Source: JAHEFU01 sp041395205
GTDB taxonomy: Bacteria > 4484-113 > JAFGCY01
Reading direction: 5' to 3'
Length of the DNA stretch: 64,000 nt
Assembly: GCA_041395205.1 (NCBI GenBank)
Contig: JAWLAZ010000004.1
Coordinates: forward strand, 272,348 to 336,347
Position numbers and translations under genes: made by a program. The notes below the pieces were generated by a model that saw only the letters and a list, made by a program, of their open reading frames with translations, did not search any database and was not told the origin of the DNA. Every line of letters begins with the position of its first letter. Position 1 is the first letter of the stretch. Below, one piece after another: positions 25,892 through 36,400 of the stretch.

Positions 25892-28168
25892 ATGGCTAGC
25901 AGGAAGAGTGAACAGAGAGCGGAGCGCAGCACATTCGGACGCGTGGTGAGCGTGATCAACACCCTGACCTGGCTGCTCGTGCTGGGCAGCCTGGTGATGG
26001 TGCTGCTCGGTCTGCTCAATTTCCGCAGCGCCTACTTCGATGTGCGCGACGACATGCACACGCTCGTGGAGACGGATGTCTCCGACAGCCAGGCCACGCG
26101 CATCTACGCCCGCGACTACGACCCGGCCACGGGTGAAGGCACCCTGCTCGGCATCGCCGCCGAGGAGAACCGCAAGGACGTCGATTTCTACGAGCTGCCG
26201 CCGATGCTGGTGGCCTGCCTGCTGTCCACCGAGGACCACCGCTTCTACCGCCACCGCGGCGTGGACATCCTCGGCACGGGCCGCGCGATCATGCGTGGCG
26301 TCTCCAGCAACAGCGACATCCGCGGTACCTCGACGATCACACAGCAGCTGGCGCGCAACGTCTACCTTGCCAACATCAAGAGCGAGAAGAGCCTGAACCG
26401 CAAGGCCCAGGAGGCGGTGCTGGCGATGGAGCTCGAGCAGCAGCTCACCAAGAACGAGATCATCGAGCGCTACCTGAACCACATCTACCTCGGCAACCAC
26501 AGCTACGGCGTGAAGGCCGCCGCCGAGAACTACTTCGGCAAGGACCTGAATGAGCTGAGCCTGGCGGAATGCGCCCTGCTGGCCGGTCTGCCACAGCAGC
26601 CCAGCGCCTACAACCCCGCCGATCCCGACAAGCAGAAGCGTGCCAAGGAGCGCCGCGACACGGTGCTGAGCCTGCTGGAGTCGCGCCTGGATGAGGGCTT
26701 CCTCGAGGAGCTGGCCGCCGAGGATCCGAAGATGTTCGGCAGCATGGAGATCACCCACGGCCGGATCCAGGAAGCGCTCCAGGCCCCGATCGAGGTCAAC
26801 GTCAAGCGTGGCAGCAACCGCCTGCGCTACCCCTACTTCACGACCTACGTGATTGACAACGTGCTCGAGGAGCGCTACAAGCGTGAGAACGTGCGGCGCG
26901 AGGGCATGACCGTCGTCACCACGCTCGACCCGCAGTACCAGAGCTGGGCGGAGCAGATCGTCAAGGAGAAGGTTGACAGCCAGCGCAAGAGCAAGAAGGT
27001 CAGCCAGGCGGTGCTGATGCTCCTCGATGCGAAGACCGGCGAGGTGCTGGCCAATGTCGGCGGCTATGAATGGGGAGCGCCGAACCGCTTCGGCGAACCC
27101 GACAGCTTCAACCGCGGCTTCCTGATGCGCCGCCAGGTGGGTAGTTCCTTCAAGCCCTTCACCTATGCCACGGCCTATGAGCAGGGCATCAGCCCCAGCG
27201 CACTGATCTGGGACGGCCCCAACAAGGAAATCAGCGCGCAGATGCACAAGGAATGGCCGAAGAACTCAGACCTCACATACAAGGGCTGGATCAGTGTGGC
27301 CTGTGCGCTGCAGTATTCAAGAAACGCTGCCGCCGTGGACCTGCTCCATAACTTCTGCGGCGAGGAATCGGTGATCAATACCTGCCGCAAGCTGGGGATC
27401 GAGGCCGAGCTGGAGCCGGTGCCGGCCATGACGCTCGGTGTACATGACATCCAGCCCATTGAAATGGCGGAGGCCTACACTGTCTTCCCGAACATGGGAA
27501 CGCATATCGAGCATGAAGTGATCCGCCAGGTCTACAACCAGAACGGCTTCAAGATCGAGGACAATGTCAGCACAGGGGCGATCCAGCGCCGCAGCAATGA
27601 AGCCCTGACCCAGAACACGGCCTGGATCATGGTCAACAACATGATGCGCGTCGTCAATTCCGGAACTGGCACCGCGGCACGACTGAAGACCTATGATGTC
27701 GGAGGCAAGACCGGCACCTGCGATGACTTCAAGGATGCCTGGTTCGTGGGCTATACCCCGGAGCTGATCTGTGCGGTCTGGGTTGGCAATGATGACCATG
27801 CCGTGGCCATGAACCGCATGTTTGGCGGCAGCCTGCCGGCGGAGATCTGGCATGACTTCATGGTCAAGATCCTCACCCCCGTGGATGAGAAGCGTGACGA
27901 GAATGGCAACCTGGTGTATGCCGCCTATACTCCGCGCTACACCCAGCTCAAGTTTGTCAAACCTGAAGGCGCAACATTCAATGGATTCGCCGGGCTGAGC
28001 TATGGAGGCAATCTCATCAAGACCGAGGAAGGGGAGTGGATGACCGAGGAGGAGCAGAAGCAGGCCGAGGAGCAGAAGCAGCAGGCCGAGCAGCAGGGCA
28101 ATGGCCTCCCGGATGAGTTCTACACCCCCTGGGAGCCCGGCCAGGACCTCGGCGGCAGCATCTTCTAG
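25892..28168 (+). CDS. Class A penicillin-binding protein (PBP1A-like)
   Basis: 758 residues. One N-terminal membrane anchor (about 22-45) precedes a GT51 glycosyltransferase domain with STEDHRFYRHRGVD (catalytic Glu), TITQQLARN and KNEIIERYLNHIYLG. The transpeptidase domain follows, with SSFK (catalytic Ser), SRN and KTGT. The C-terminal 40 residues are Glu/Gln-rich. The enzyme polymerises and crosslinks peptidoglycan in the periplasm. GGGAG lies about 6 nt before the ATG. It is 14 bp ahead of the next gene, with which it is probably co-transcribed. Confidence 0.95.
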   Translation: MASRKSEQRAERSTFGRVVSVINTLTWLLVLGSLVMVLLGLLNFRSAYFDVRDDMHTLVETDVSDSQATRIYARDYDPATGEGTLLGIAAEENRKDVDFYELPPMLVACLLSTEDHRFYRHRGVDILGTGRAIMRGVSSNSDIRGTSTITQQLARNVYLANIKSEKSLNRKAQEAVLAMELEQQLTKNEIIERYLNHIYLGNHSYGVKAAAENYFGKDLNELSLAECALLAGLPQQPSAYNPADPDKQKRAKERRDTVLSLLESRLDEGFLEELAAEDPKMFGSMEITHGRIQEALQAPIEVNVKRGSNRLRYPYFTTYVIDNVLEERYKRENVRREGMTVVTTLDPQYQSWAEQIVKEKVDSQRKSKKVSQAVLMLLDAKTGEVLANVGGYEWGAPNRFGEPDSFNRGFLMRRQVGSSFKPFTYATAYEQGISPSALIWDGPNKEISAQMHKEWPKNSDLTYKGWISVACALQYSRNAAAVDLLHNFCGEESVINTCRKLGIEAELEPVPAMTLGVHDIQPIEMAEAYTVFPNMGTHIEHEVIRQVYNQNGFKIEDNVSTGAIQRRSNEALTQNTAWIMVNNMMRVVNSGTGTAARLKTYDVGGKTGTCDDFKDAWFVGYTPELICAVWVGNDDHAVAMNRMFGGSLPAEIWHDFMVKILTPVDEKRDENGNLVYAAYTPRYTQLKFVKPEGATFNGFAGLSYGGNLIKTEEGEWMTEEEQKQAEEQKQQAEQQGNGLPDEFYTPWEPGQDLGGSIF

Positions 28169-28182
28169 CGGGAGATATTTCG

Positions 28183-29001
28183 ATGGCGGTGAAACTATTG
28201 CCGCCCGGATCCGGTATACAGGTGGTGAGGAATCCCAACATCACCTGCCCGTTCTGCGAGGAGCGCACCCTGGCTTCCGCGAACGTCTGCCGCAAGTGCG
28301 GCTTCCCCTTCAGCTGTGATATTTCGGAATACGGACGCAGCCCGCTCCGCCGTGTGGTCGGGCATACCTGGAAGATCCTGCTCGTGATCGCCGCAATCGC
28401 CTTCGCGGTCACCGGCGGAACCTTCTTCAACACCAGTACCGAGAACTACCAGGGCCTGACAGCGGCCCTGATCAACCATCTGGAACCGGATACCGACAGC
28501 GGCATCCCGATCACTGGCCCGCAGGACTTCGTGCATCGCACCCAGATGGCGCTCGGGCTGCTGGAGAGCCGCTCGCCGCACTTCTACTTCCGCATGCAGC
28601 AGTACGTGACGGAGATCGAGTACTTCAGTGGCAACGAGCTGGACGTGGGCGACCGCCAGGTGCCGCTGGAGGGCATCGGCGCGGTCTCGACACCGAGCAC
28701 CGGGCATGTGCTCGTGTTGTCAGGCACCGCCTACAACTCCGGCCTGCACAATTACTACGACCGCGACATCTTCGTCTACGCCGGAGTGCTCGTGCATGAG
28801 CTGCGCCACATCGAGCTGCATGCCTTCAACCAGGCACCGGGCGGCTGGGAGGAGGAGAAGCTCTGTGAGGAGGCGGCCTACGCGGCGATCCGGCAGATGG
28901 ATGCCCCGGGCGGCGTGCAGGCCAACTACCAGATGTATCTTGTCAACCCGCAGGCCAACCGCTACCAGCACTGGTACGACTGGTACCGCAACTTCGACTG
29001 A
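28183..29001 (+). CDS. Zinc-ribbon membrane protein with an HExxH site
   Basis: 272 residues. A zinc ribbon at about 22-45 (CPFCEER...CRKCG) is followed by one membrane segment (about 64-86, ILLVIAAIAFAVTGGTFF). The extracytoplasmic part contains VHELRHIELHAF, an HExxH metallopeptidase-type site, with CEEAAY about 30 residues later as a possible third ligand. This suggests a membrane-anchored zinc peptidase next to a PBP, but I do not recognise the family. GGGAG precedes the ATG. It converges with the next gene, with only 6 bp between the stops. Confidence 0.65.
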   Translation: MAVKLLPPGSGIQVVRNPNITCPFCEERTLASANVCRKCGFPFSCDISEYGRSPLRRVVGHTWKILLVIAAIAFAVTGGTFFNTSTENYQGLTAALINHLEPDTDSGIPITGPQDFVHRTQMALGLLESRSPHFYFRMQQYVTEIEYFSGNELDVGDRQVPLEGIGAVSTPSTGHVLVLSGTAYNSGLHNYYDRDIFVYAGVLVHELRHIELHAFNQAPGGWEEEKLCEEAAYAAIRQMDAPGGVQANYQMYLVNPQANRYQHWYDWYRNFD

Positions 29002-29007
29002 GCCGCA

Positions 29008-29736
29008 TCACTCCCCGGCGGGCGCTTCCGTGTTGCCATCTCCTGGATCCGGCTGCGGCTCGCTGCGCCCCGCACCCAGCATGGCATTGAACTTCAGGCT
29101 CTGCAGGACATCGTCGCAGGCCTCGCGCTGGCCCTCGTCGAGCGGCATGCCGCTCACGGCCTGGAAGAAGAACAGGTCGTTGTCATTGAAGAACACCCAG
29201 CCCTCGATGTAGACCCTGTCACCCTTGCCGGCAGCCGTGCGCAGTTCCTCCGGGAAGTAGCCCGGCAGGCGTGGATCATCGGCGGTGATCACATAGCTCA
29301 GCTGCTGGTGCACAGCCAGCCCGCCATCCACCTGCCAGTCCTCGTACAGCGGCTCACCGTCGGGCTTGAGCTGGTAATACTTCTCCAGCCCCTCCATCTG
29401 CATCACCCCCAGCCAGTCGTAGAGCGCACTGACCGGTTCGGCGTGCAGCAGTGTTGCCATTCCGCGGATGCGCTTGCCCTGCATGCCCCAGCCCTCTCCC
29501 TCCAGCAGGAAGGGGAACTCGGCGTTGTCAATGAAGGGTCCGACCGTGAAGTAGCGTGCATCATAGCTGAAGCGCACGTCGAGGTTGGGGTTTGAGCCCT
29601 GCTGCATGCGCGGGCTGCCACCGGGACCGCGCCCGCCGCTGCCCCCGCCACGCGGGCTGAGCATGAGCCAGACCAGCGCCAGGACGAGGATCCCCGCCAG
29701 CAGCGCGGCCACGAGCTTCAGACGGCCAGCCCCCAT
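29008..29736 (-). CDS. Membrane-anchored protein of unknown function
   Basis: 242 residues. One N-terminal membrane segment (KLVAALLAGILVLALVWLML) is followed by a Gly-rich linker and a domain with DVRFSYDARYFTVGPF and VYIEGWVFFNDNDLFFFQAV. No family is recognised. It overlaps the nusB stop by one base (TGATG), so it is coupled to nusB. The acidic C-terminus is probably disordered. Confidence 0.6.
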   Translation of the reverse strand: MGAGRLKLVAALLAGILVLALVWLMLSPRGGGSGGRGPGGSPRMQQGSNPNLDVRFSYDARYFTVGPFIDNAEFPFLLEGEGWGMQGKRIRGMATLLHAEPVSALYDWLGVMQMEGLEKYYQLKPDGEPLYEDWQVDGGLAVHQQLSYVITADDPRLPGYFPEELRTAAGKGDRVYIEGWVFFNDNDLFFFQAVSGMPLDEGQREACDDVLQSLKFNAMLGAGRSEPQPDPGDGNTEAPAGE

Positions 29737-30233
29737 CAGCCCTCGCCTCCACTGCGCTCCAGCTCGGGATGGCGCTTGACGACGGCTCCGAGGATGCCGT
29801 TGATGAAGCGCCCGGCCTCATGCTCGCCGTAGGTCTTCACCAGTTCCAGTGCTTCATTGATCACGATCCGGTACTCCGTGCCGACGTACAGCATCTCCGC
29901 GTACGCCAGCTGCAGGATGATCTTCTCCGGCAGGCCGATGCGCTCATAGCTCCAGTCCGTCGGATAGCGCGAGAGCTCGGCGTCGATGTGCTGCTCGTGC
30001 CCCTTGACCGCTTCCACGAGCTGGCGCACGAATTCGGCACTTGACCCGCTGAAGCTACCGCGGACGTAGCCCTCCTCGTCCGGGTCATCCATGTAGAGTA
30101 CAGACACCTCCGGATCGCTGATTGTTCTCTCCAGCGCGGAGGCGGGATCCAGCGCGGGATGCTGGGACAGCTCGAACAGCAGTTCGAAGGCCTTGCGCCG
30201 CGAGCGGCGGCGACCGGCATCAGATCCCGGCAT
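29736..30233 (-). CDS. nusB: Transcription antitermination factor NusB
   Basis: 165 residues, slightly longer than usual at both ends. NusB signatures are RRKAFELLFEL near the start, EKIILQLAYAEMLY, and the C-terminal EYRIVINEALELVKTYG followed by RFINGILG. With NusE (S10), NusB binds boxA RNA and supports rRNA antitermination. GGAG lies about 7 nt before the ATG. An ACTATATAAC promoter-like sequence occurs upstream. Confidence 0.95.
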   Translation of the reverse strand: MPGSDAGRRRSRRKAFELLFELSQHPALDPASALERTISDPEVSVLYMDDPDEEGYVRGSFSGSSAEFVRQLVEAVKGHEQHIDAELSRYPTDWSYERIGLPEKIILQLAYAEMLYVGTEYRIVINEALELVKTYGEHEAGRFINGILGAVVKRHPELERSGGEG

Positions 30234-30390
30234 GGGTCAGCTCCAGATATTTCAAGGTACGCATTGGCCGCCGAAGTTATATAGTCCGCGTGAATAATCG
30301 TCAATCCGCTGCAGGCGGGTCGCGGGACGGCCGATGGGGAAATGGGCGGCTCTGCCCGCCTGCTGAACCAAAGGTGCAAGGAGGCACGGC

Positions 30391-30585
30391 ATGGACATCA
30401 GCAGTGCGATTGACATGGCCCAGGGATTTGCCAACAGAAACGTCGAGGCGGCGAAACTGTCGGCGACCATCTCCCAGGTCAGGAAGCACATGGACCTGCA
30501 GCAGAGCGTGGTGGCGCAGCTGCTGGCCAGCCTGCCGGACGTCAGTCCGGAGGGCGTGGGCGGCAACATCGACATCACGGCCTGA
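30391..30585 (+). CDS. YjfB-like putative motility protein
   Basis: 64 residues. The sequence starts MDISSAIDMA, has a central helix KHMDLQQSVVAQLLASLP and ends GGNIDITA. This matches the YjfB family (PF14070), which is found near flagellar genes in several phyla but has no defined function. A strong GGAGG lies before the ATG. No motility gene is nearby in the window. Confidence 0.75.
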   Translation: MDISSAIDMAQGFANRNVEAAKLSATISQVRKHMDLQQSVVAQLLASLPDVSPEGVGGNIDITA

Positions 30586-30640
30586 GGCCGGGTCCCGCAA
30601 CCGGCGGGCGGGGGAGACTCCGCCTGCCGGGACTGGGGTG

Positions 30641-30763
30641 GGAGGCGTGCAGCTTGCCTGCACGAAATGGAGGTCGAGCGCCAGCTCGGCATGGAGGTCG
30701 AGCGCCAACTCGGCGGTGTGTTGGTCTCGAGACCAACAAGGCCCTGTAGCTCTTAGAGCTACA
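30641..30763 (+). repeat. Cluster of GGAGGT hairpins and perfect palindromes
   Basis: Five stem-loops follow each other. Unit 1 is GGAGGCGTGCAG...CTGCACG (30641-30664). Units 2 and 3 are GGAGGTCGAGCGCCAGCTCGG (30669) and a near copy (30693). Then comes the 20-bp palindrome TGTTGGTCTCGAGACCAACA (30719-30738), and TGTAGCTC/GAGCTACA around TTA (30745-30763). The rest of the gap 30586-30944 shows no gene. Confidence 0.8.
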
Positions 30764-30944
30764 CACCACTCCTCGCACCGCTACCCGAGCACTCTCCATT
30801 GTTCACAGGTCGCTCTCCGGCGGCGAGGGCTCCGCTGCTTCTGTTCCCCGGTGCCTGATCCCTGATTCCTGCATATGTCCCTTTCAATCTGCTTCCCAAT
30901 TGTTCCTGTCCATTCCGGCTGGCTGCCGGTAAACTCAGATCAGG

Positions 30945-33386
30945 GTGAGATATGCAGACACAATCTGCCGGTTATCGCTGATCAGCGCATTGCTGCCTGC
31001 ATTCCTGCTGGCAGGCTGCAGGGGTGGTTGCGGCTCAGATCAATCCCGCCTGACTGATATCAGGCCTCCTGATACCGAACTCCACGACTTCCTCATGTCC
31101 GAACTTGCCCGGCTCGGCAAGGACCCCGCAAAGACCACATCCGAGGCAGCTACAGGCGACGCCAACCGTGTTTTCGATCTCAACCTTGCGTTGATCGATC
31201 AAGACGGTCCCGGTGGTGATCCGCCAACCAGCGTATCCATCAACTGGAGCGAAGTTCTGATCGGCGACTACGACCAGAATGGCCTGGTGAATGTTTCCGA
31301 TCTGACACCACTGGGCCGGGAGCTGAATGGCACGGTGGCATATGACGATGCAGCCTTTCATGGTGGTTTTGCAGGCTGGCCGGCTGGTGACCCAATCGAC
31401 GACGGTGGAGAGACGCCTCCTTCGGCGGGCAGTCCGGCTGCTAACTGGCGATTGGCTCGCATCGATGGCGACCGCAACGGCCTGCTGACCCAGGCGGACA
31501 TTACGCCGATTGCAGTCCACTGGCAGGAAGCACTATCCGGCTACCGCATCTACCGCCAGGCTCCGGGTGAGTCGCAATTCACTATCGTACCCGGCAAGGC
31601 AGGCACATCCGACGGCCTCAGCATTGACCACCCGGCTACGCCGGGCAATGCTCCAGTGCTGTACGGCTTCGAGGATGACGGTGCAATTGCCAGCGGCGTC
31701 TATCTGTATTACGTCGCCCCCTACGACCTGCAGTCGCAGCAGCAGGGACCGGCCAGCGGCATCGTCAGCATCGATCTCGACACCGGCACGGTGAACAGCT
31801 CCCCGGTGGCCAGCCTGACGGTCACCCCTGACTTCGCCGGAGCCCCAGCGGAGATCACCCTGGATGCCACGGCCAGCTACGACCCCGACGGCAGCATCGC
31901 GGCCTGGGAGTGGGACTTCGATGGCGACGGCACAACTGACTGGATGAGTACGGACCCCCTGCCGGAAACCAGCAGCGACGGCACGGTGGACAGCTTTGTG
32001 GAAGTTGAGCCGGGAGTTGTGAAGGTGACTTACCGGCAGGGCAGCGATGACTACTTCGAGCCAGTTGTCAGGGCTGTTGACGATCTGGCAGCCGCTTCCA
32101 ATCCCGCTTCGCAGCAGCTTGGCATCTCCGGTTGGGACTATGAAGTGCTCAATGCCTCATTGGCGGATTACAAGTTGCCGATAGTGGTCGAGGCAATGTC
32201 GGTTGACCCGAAAACAAATGAGATAGTCGTTGCGGGTTATACCAATGGTGGCTCAGCTACGGCAGGAGTACTGGAAGCAGGAGTATATTTTGCGCGACAG
32301 GCACTGGATGGCGAATGGACATACGAGAAGATTCCAATATCGGACATCGGGACAGTCACAAGCAAAGGCCGGGTGAAGGGAGTTGTCCGGAATATCGACT
32401 GGACAAGTGGTGGGCAGCCAATGCTGCACATCGCCAGGGGTCTGGACATTCCTTTGGCTGAAATTGTCTATAAAATCTGGCGCAGCACGCAACTGCCAAA
32501 TGGCAGCTGGGAAAGCCATGAAATCACGGATATGCCACTGCCGGAAGGCAATCCCAGTTACCTGAGTACGGGAATAGCGGACTGGACAGAATTGCCTGAC
32601 GGAACAAAGGTGTATCTGTTCTCCACCAGATCCAATGAGGTGGGCAGCCTCGGCGGATCTTCCAGGCACAGTCGCTATTACCTGTTCAGCTATTCCAATG
32701 GATCATGGAGCGTTGAATATAGCGGCTACGACACTGCGGAAACCCAGAACGAGCCGCGCCGGCTTCTGGCAATGCCGGATGGGACTCTCCTGGTGTTGTT
32801 TGACAAACTCAATGCAGCTCCTGAATTACCTCCCGGAATTCCTGCTGCCCTTTGGACTCCTGGTGCTGGTGTTGGAGAGCCATTCAGTCTGGATGGCAGC
32901 CAGGTGGATCTGGGTGATGTCTATCGTCTGGAACTTGTCCATAATGACCCAAAGGGAACAGTATATTTATATTACGAAATTAATCAGTTTTCTGATCCCC
33001 ATGTAAGAGGGTTAGTAACTGTCAGAGACGGAGTTGCAAAACTCCAGTTACTGGATTATGACTCGGAAACAGACAGCACACCAGTTGTTAACAGTATTGC
33101 TAATGGCATTGGAGGCACAGAAGTTTCCATTAGTCACATTGGAATAGGCAATCGTTATATTGAATATCGAATTGATGATGATTTAAATCCCTATTCAGAG
33201 GTGGTTCTTCCTGTGGAAGAAGGAAACATCAATGCAAATTATGGGAGTAATGCAGTAGTAACTGACAAGAATGGAAGGACTTATATCCTTGCAACAGTAT
33301 TACATTACAATTCGTTCCCGGACACGGAATTCCCCAAATTGTACGTGCTTTTCAGGCATTTGGACCCTCGCCTGAAAGGACTTTGA
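30945..33386 (+). CDS. Lipoprotein with dockerin-like repeats and a PKD-like domain
   Basis: 813 residues from GTG 30945. The signal peptide ends in the lipobox LLAGC (about residue 25). The N-terminal part is shorter than in relatives. Two dockerin-like loops are seen: GDYDQNGLVNVSDLTPLG (near 108) and GDRNGLLTQADITPIA (near 174). An FnIII-like stretch (GYRIYRQAPGESQF) and a PKD-like domain (WEWDFDGDGTTDW, about 285-360) follow. The C-terminal 430 residues are beta-rich and probably propeller-like. Base composition becomes clearly AT-richer after about 32900. The start has no clear ribosome site. Confidence 0.75.
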   Translation: MRYADTICRLSLISALLPAFLLAGCRGGCGSDQSRLTDIRPPDTELHDFLMSELARLGKDPAKTTSEAATGDANRVFDLNLALIDQDGPGGDPPTSVSINWSEVLIGDYDQNGLVNVSDLTPLGRELNGTVAYDDAAFHGGFAGWPAGDPIDDGGETPPSAGSPAANWRLARIDGDRNGLLTQADITPIAVHWQEALSGYRIYRQAPGESQFTIVPGKAGTSDGLSIDHPATPGNAPVLYGFEDDGAIASGVYLYYVAPYDLQSQQQGPASGIVSIDLDTGTVNSSPVASLTVTPDFAGAPAEITLDATASYDPDGSIAAWEWDFDGDGTTDWMSTDPLPETSSDGTVDSFVEVEPGVVKVTYRQGSDDYFEPVVRAVDDLAAASNPASQQLGISGWDYEVLNASLADYKLPIVVEAMSVDPKTNEIVVAGYTNGGSATAGVLEAGVYFARQALDGEWTYEKIPISDIGTVTSKGRVKGVVRNIDWTSGGQPMLHIARGLDIPLAEIVYKIWRSTQLPNGSWESHEITDMPLPEGNPSYLSTGIADWTELPDGTKVYLFSTRSNEVGSLGGSSRHSRYYLFSYSNGSWSVEYSGYDTAETQNEPRRLLAMPDGTLLVLFDKLNAAPELPPGIPAALWTPGAGVGEPFSLDGSQVDLGDVYRLELVHNDPKGTVYLYYEINQFSDPHVRGLVTVRDGVAKLQLLDYDSETDSTPVVNSIANGIGGTEVSISHIGIGNRYIEYRIDDDLNPYSEVVLPVEEGNINANYGSNAVVTDKNGRTYILATVLHYNSFPDTEFPKLYVLFRHLDPRLKGL

Positions 33387-33457
33387 CGCCGCAAGAATGT
33401 AGAGAACCGGGGCGGCAACCCCGGTCCAAATTACCCCAAAGGGATAGGAGTAACAAA

Positions 33458-36400
33458 ATGTTATACCGCAGGATCTGCCTCAAAGGTCTTGAACTCGCTC
33501 TGCTGCTGTGTCTGCTGCTCGGGCTGGCAGCCTGCGGAGGGAGCCATGGATTCTCTGGTGACATCAAGCTGAGCGCTTCCAGTAGTGAATCCGCGCTGCA
33601 GCAAAATGATTCCGGCACGTGGGATAGACGGAGCTTTCCACGCCGCGAAACAGTTATCAGCTACGACAGCAGCGGTTGCGTGGATGCCGATGACCTGCGA
33701 CTTGTACCCCTCACAGAAGATGGCCTGCCGGACAGAAGTGCCAGCCGGAATTTCGGGCTGACCGTGCAGGAATCCGGGGCAGCAGACGGAAGCAGGACTG
33801 CAACCGTGACGGCAGCGCACGCGGGAAACTTACACCTGCACCTGCACTACGACGCGGCCAACTGGGCGGTCAAGGGTGTAGGAATAAGGAATCCATGGAC
33901 CGACGGCCGTGATTTCCTGTCTTTCGCCTTTATTCCGCAGCCAGGTGTATTGGAAGTGATGGTGCAGTCGCTGAGACGCAATGGTGCTGCTGAAGCTAAT
34001 GGCGAGCTGGCAGTCATTCGTCTTATTCCACTGACTCAGGCAAGAAATGCTTCGATTACCAGGCCAAGCGGACTTCATAGTTACGGTGCAGCCTATCTTG
34101 TTACGGACGACCCTCCTACGGCACCGGCCAGCAAGGGATATCTGACGGTACGACTAGATGGGACTCTGGGCGATCTTTCGAGCAAGGATAATCTGTTGTC
34201 GGGGAATGAACTGAATTCAGAACCCAATGACAATCTCGCACATGATGTGCTAGTGGACAATATCGGATCAACCTTCGTGGTGGGCGGGCAATTTCCCGCG
34301 GACCTCAACATTTCCTGGACGGAACGGCTTGCAGGAGATTATGACAACAACGGCATTGTGACCGTCAATGACACCACTCCAGTGGCTGAATTGGGAATGG
34401 ATCATAACTACCATCCACCAATTCCTTTCCTGCCTGGTGATCCGCTCCATGTGCAGAGTGCTTCATATGAACCAAACAAACCTGGGACTCTGTGGTCCAA
34501 GATGCTGGACTCCGATTGGTTGACAGACTTAAATGACCACAATCTTGATATCTACTTCATGGCAGATAGCCAATGAACCAAGTGGCTATGACTGGGACTT
34601 CAGCAGCTATGGCGGGACCCCCTCACACGGTCGGACAAATGCGATGAACGGAGCTGACGGGCTTTGGGACGCTAATGTACAGAGTTACCACAACTGGGAT
34701 TCGGATCCGCAACTTCAAGGACTGGAAGGCGATTACTGGTTCTTTGATGGCAACGGGCAGGTAGAATGGGGCGTTCCCGGCGATCTTTTGCCAATGGCAT
34801 ATCACATGGGAGAAAACATCGCTGGCTACGATGTCTGGAGTATTGCTCACAGTCTCCTGCCAAACGACATGAATCAATTTGATCCTGAGACTATCAGTTC
34901 GGCCGTGGTGCACATCGCTCGCTTGAGCGGCAAACGGCTCCAGCTGGATCCGAGATAGGTTCTATGCAGGGACAATCTATGAGTCTGACCGGCCCTGGGA
35001 ACTAACGGGGACCCTGGAACGTTACAGGCGGGCCGGCTTTCGGACAACCCTTAATGAGGGGGACTTCAATGCTGAATACACCAGCCAGTACCACGACATA
35101 GTCATCTGCCCATATGGAATTGAGGAAGATGAAAATCACAATGAAGTCATGAAGTATGGGCCTGTGACCAGGGTCAGCAACGTTGTCAAGATTTCACCGG
35201 AAGGAGCTCCGCTTGACGGATTCGGGCCGGTGTATAACGCTGGTGCCGGCAATGTCGGAATTGCCGGAGTTCCGCTTGCCCTTGACTATGATGAATTCTG
35301 TTTCCAGGTCTGGGATGCGGACGATGTCAATGCGGATGCACCTCCGACCGACCCACCTCACAGAGAACAGGTTCGTTACCAGGTCTACGCGATGGCCGAG
35401 CCGGCTGAATTCATCGGGACTCCCGCGGATCTGCTTTGGCCCGCAGGGAATCCCGAGGTAAATGCGCTGGCTGGAGCAAGCTGGGATGAATCCGGTACGG
35501 CGGGAGATGGCGCTATCCACTCCTTCCCACCGGAGGGAAGCATCAACCTGTCAGGTTCTGGATTGCCATTGTCTGAATCTAACATTGGCAGAAACATCTG
35601 GTTCGGCATTCGTGCATTTGCCATAGGCGAAGCCGGTGCGCCTGGCGAACTCGAATACACAGGCTCCACCAGCGGGACTCCCAATACTGAAGTGATGGTG
35701 TTCAAGGTGCATGAGATTTCACGGCCATACTTTGTGGAGCTGGGATCTCCGTATCAGGAAGGTGCTGAATCTGCAAATGATTCCATTACTACCTGGAAGC
35801 CCTACGACAATGCCTTCGGTGTCTTTTTCAAGCATGGAATCGATCCTCCTGGATTCAGCAAGGAAGAAGAACTGGAATATACTCTGTACTATTCCAGAAA
35901 CGAGTTCACTGCCAACGAGACACGCAAATCACCACTGCGCCAGGACATACTGACAAAGACTACAACTGAACCCATTTCCTATAATGGCACGCTTGATGCA
36001 CGCGGGTACTTCGACGCAGACAAGCTGATGTTCTACGTTGATGTAGGTACCAGCACCGATGAGTATTACGTTTACGTTTCGGTCCGGGACAACGTTGCGC
36101 CTCCTTCATCAAGCCTGAACGACTTCGTGACCCATGGCGTGCATGCACGAATTCAACCATCAAATGAATTTATTGAAATCAGTTCCGGCGATTTCGGTGC
36201 TGCAGAAATAGTGGGTGATATACAAAGTGAAGGAGGGGATTTATTCTTCACATATTCAAATGGGTATCATTATAATCCATTAGATGTTAATCAACTATCA
36301 CCGCAGTATTCACTTGCATATTCAGAATGGAGGGGAGGGCAACCAGGAGTTCAATCGAATATCAACGAGACAAATTTATTAAATGGACAGCAATATGAAT

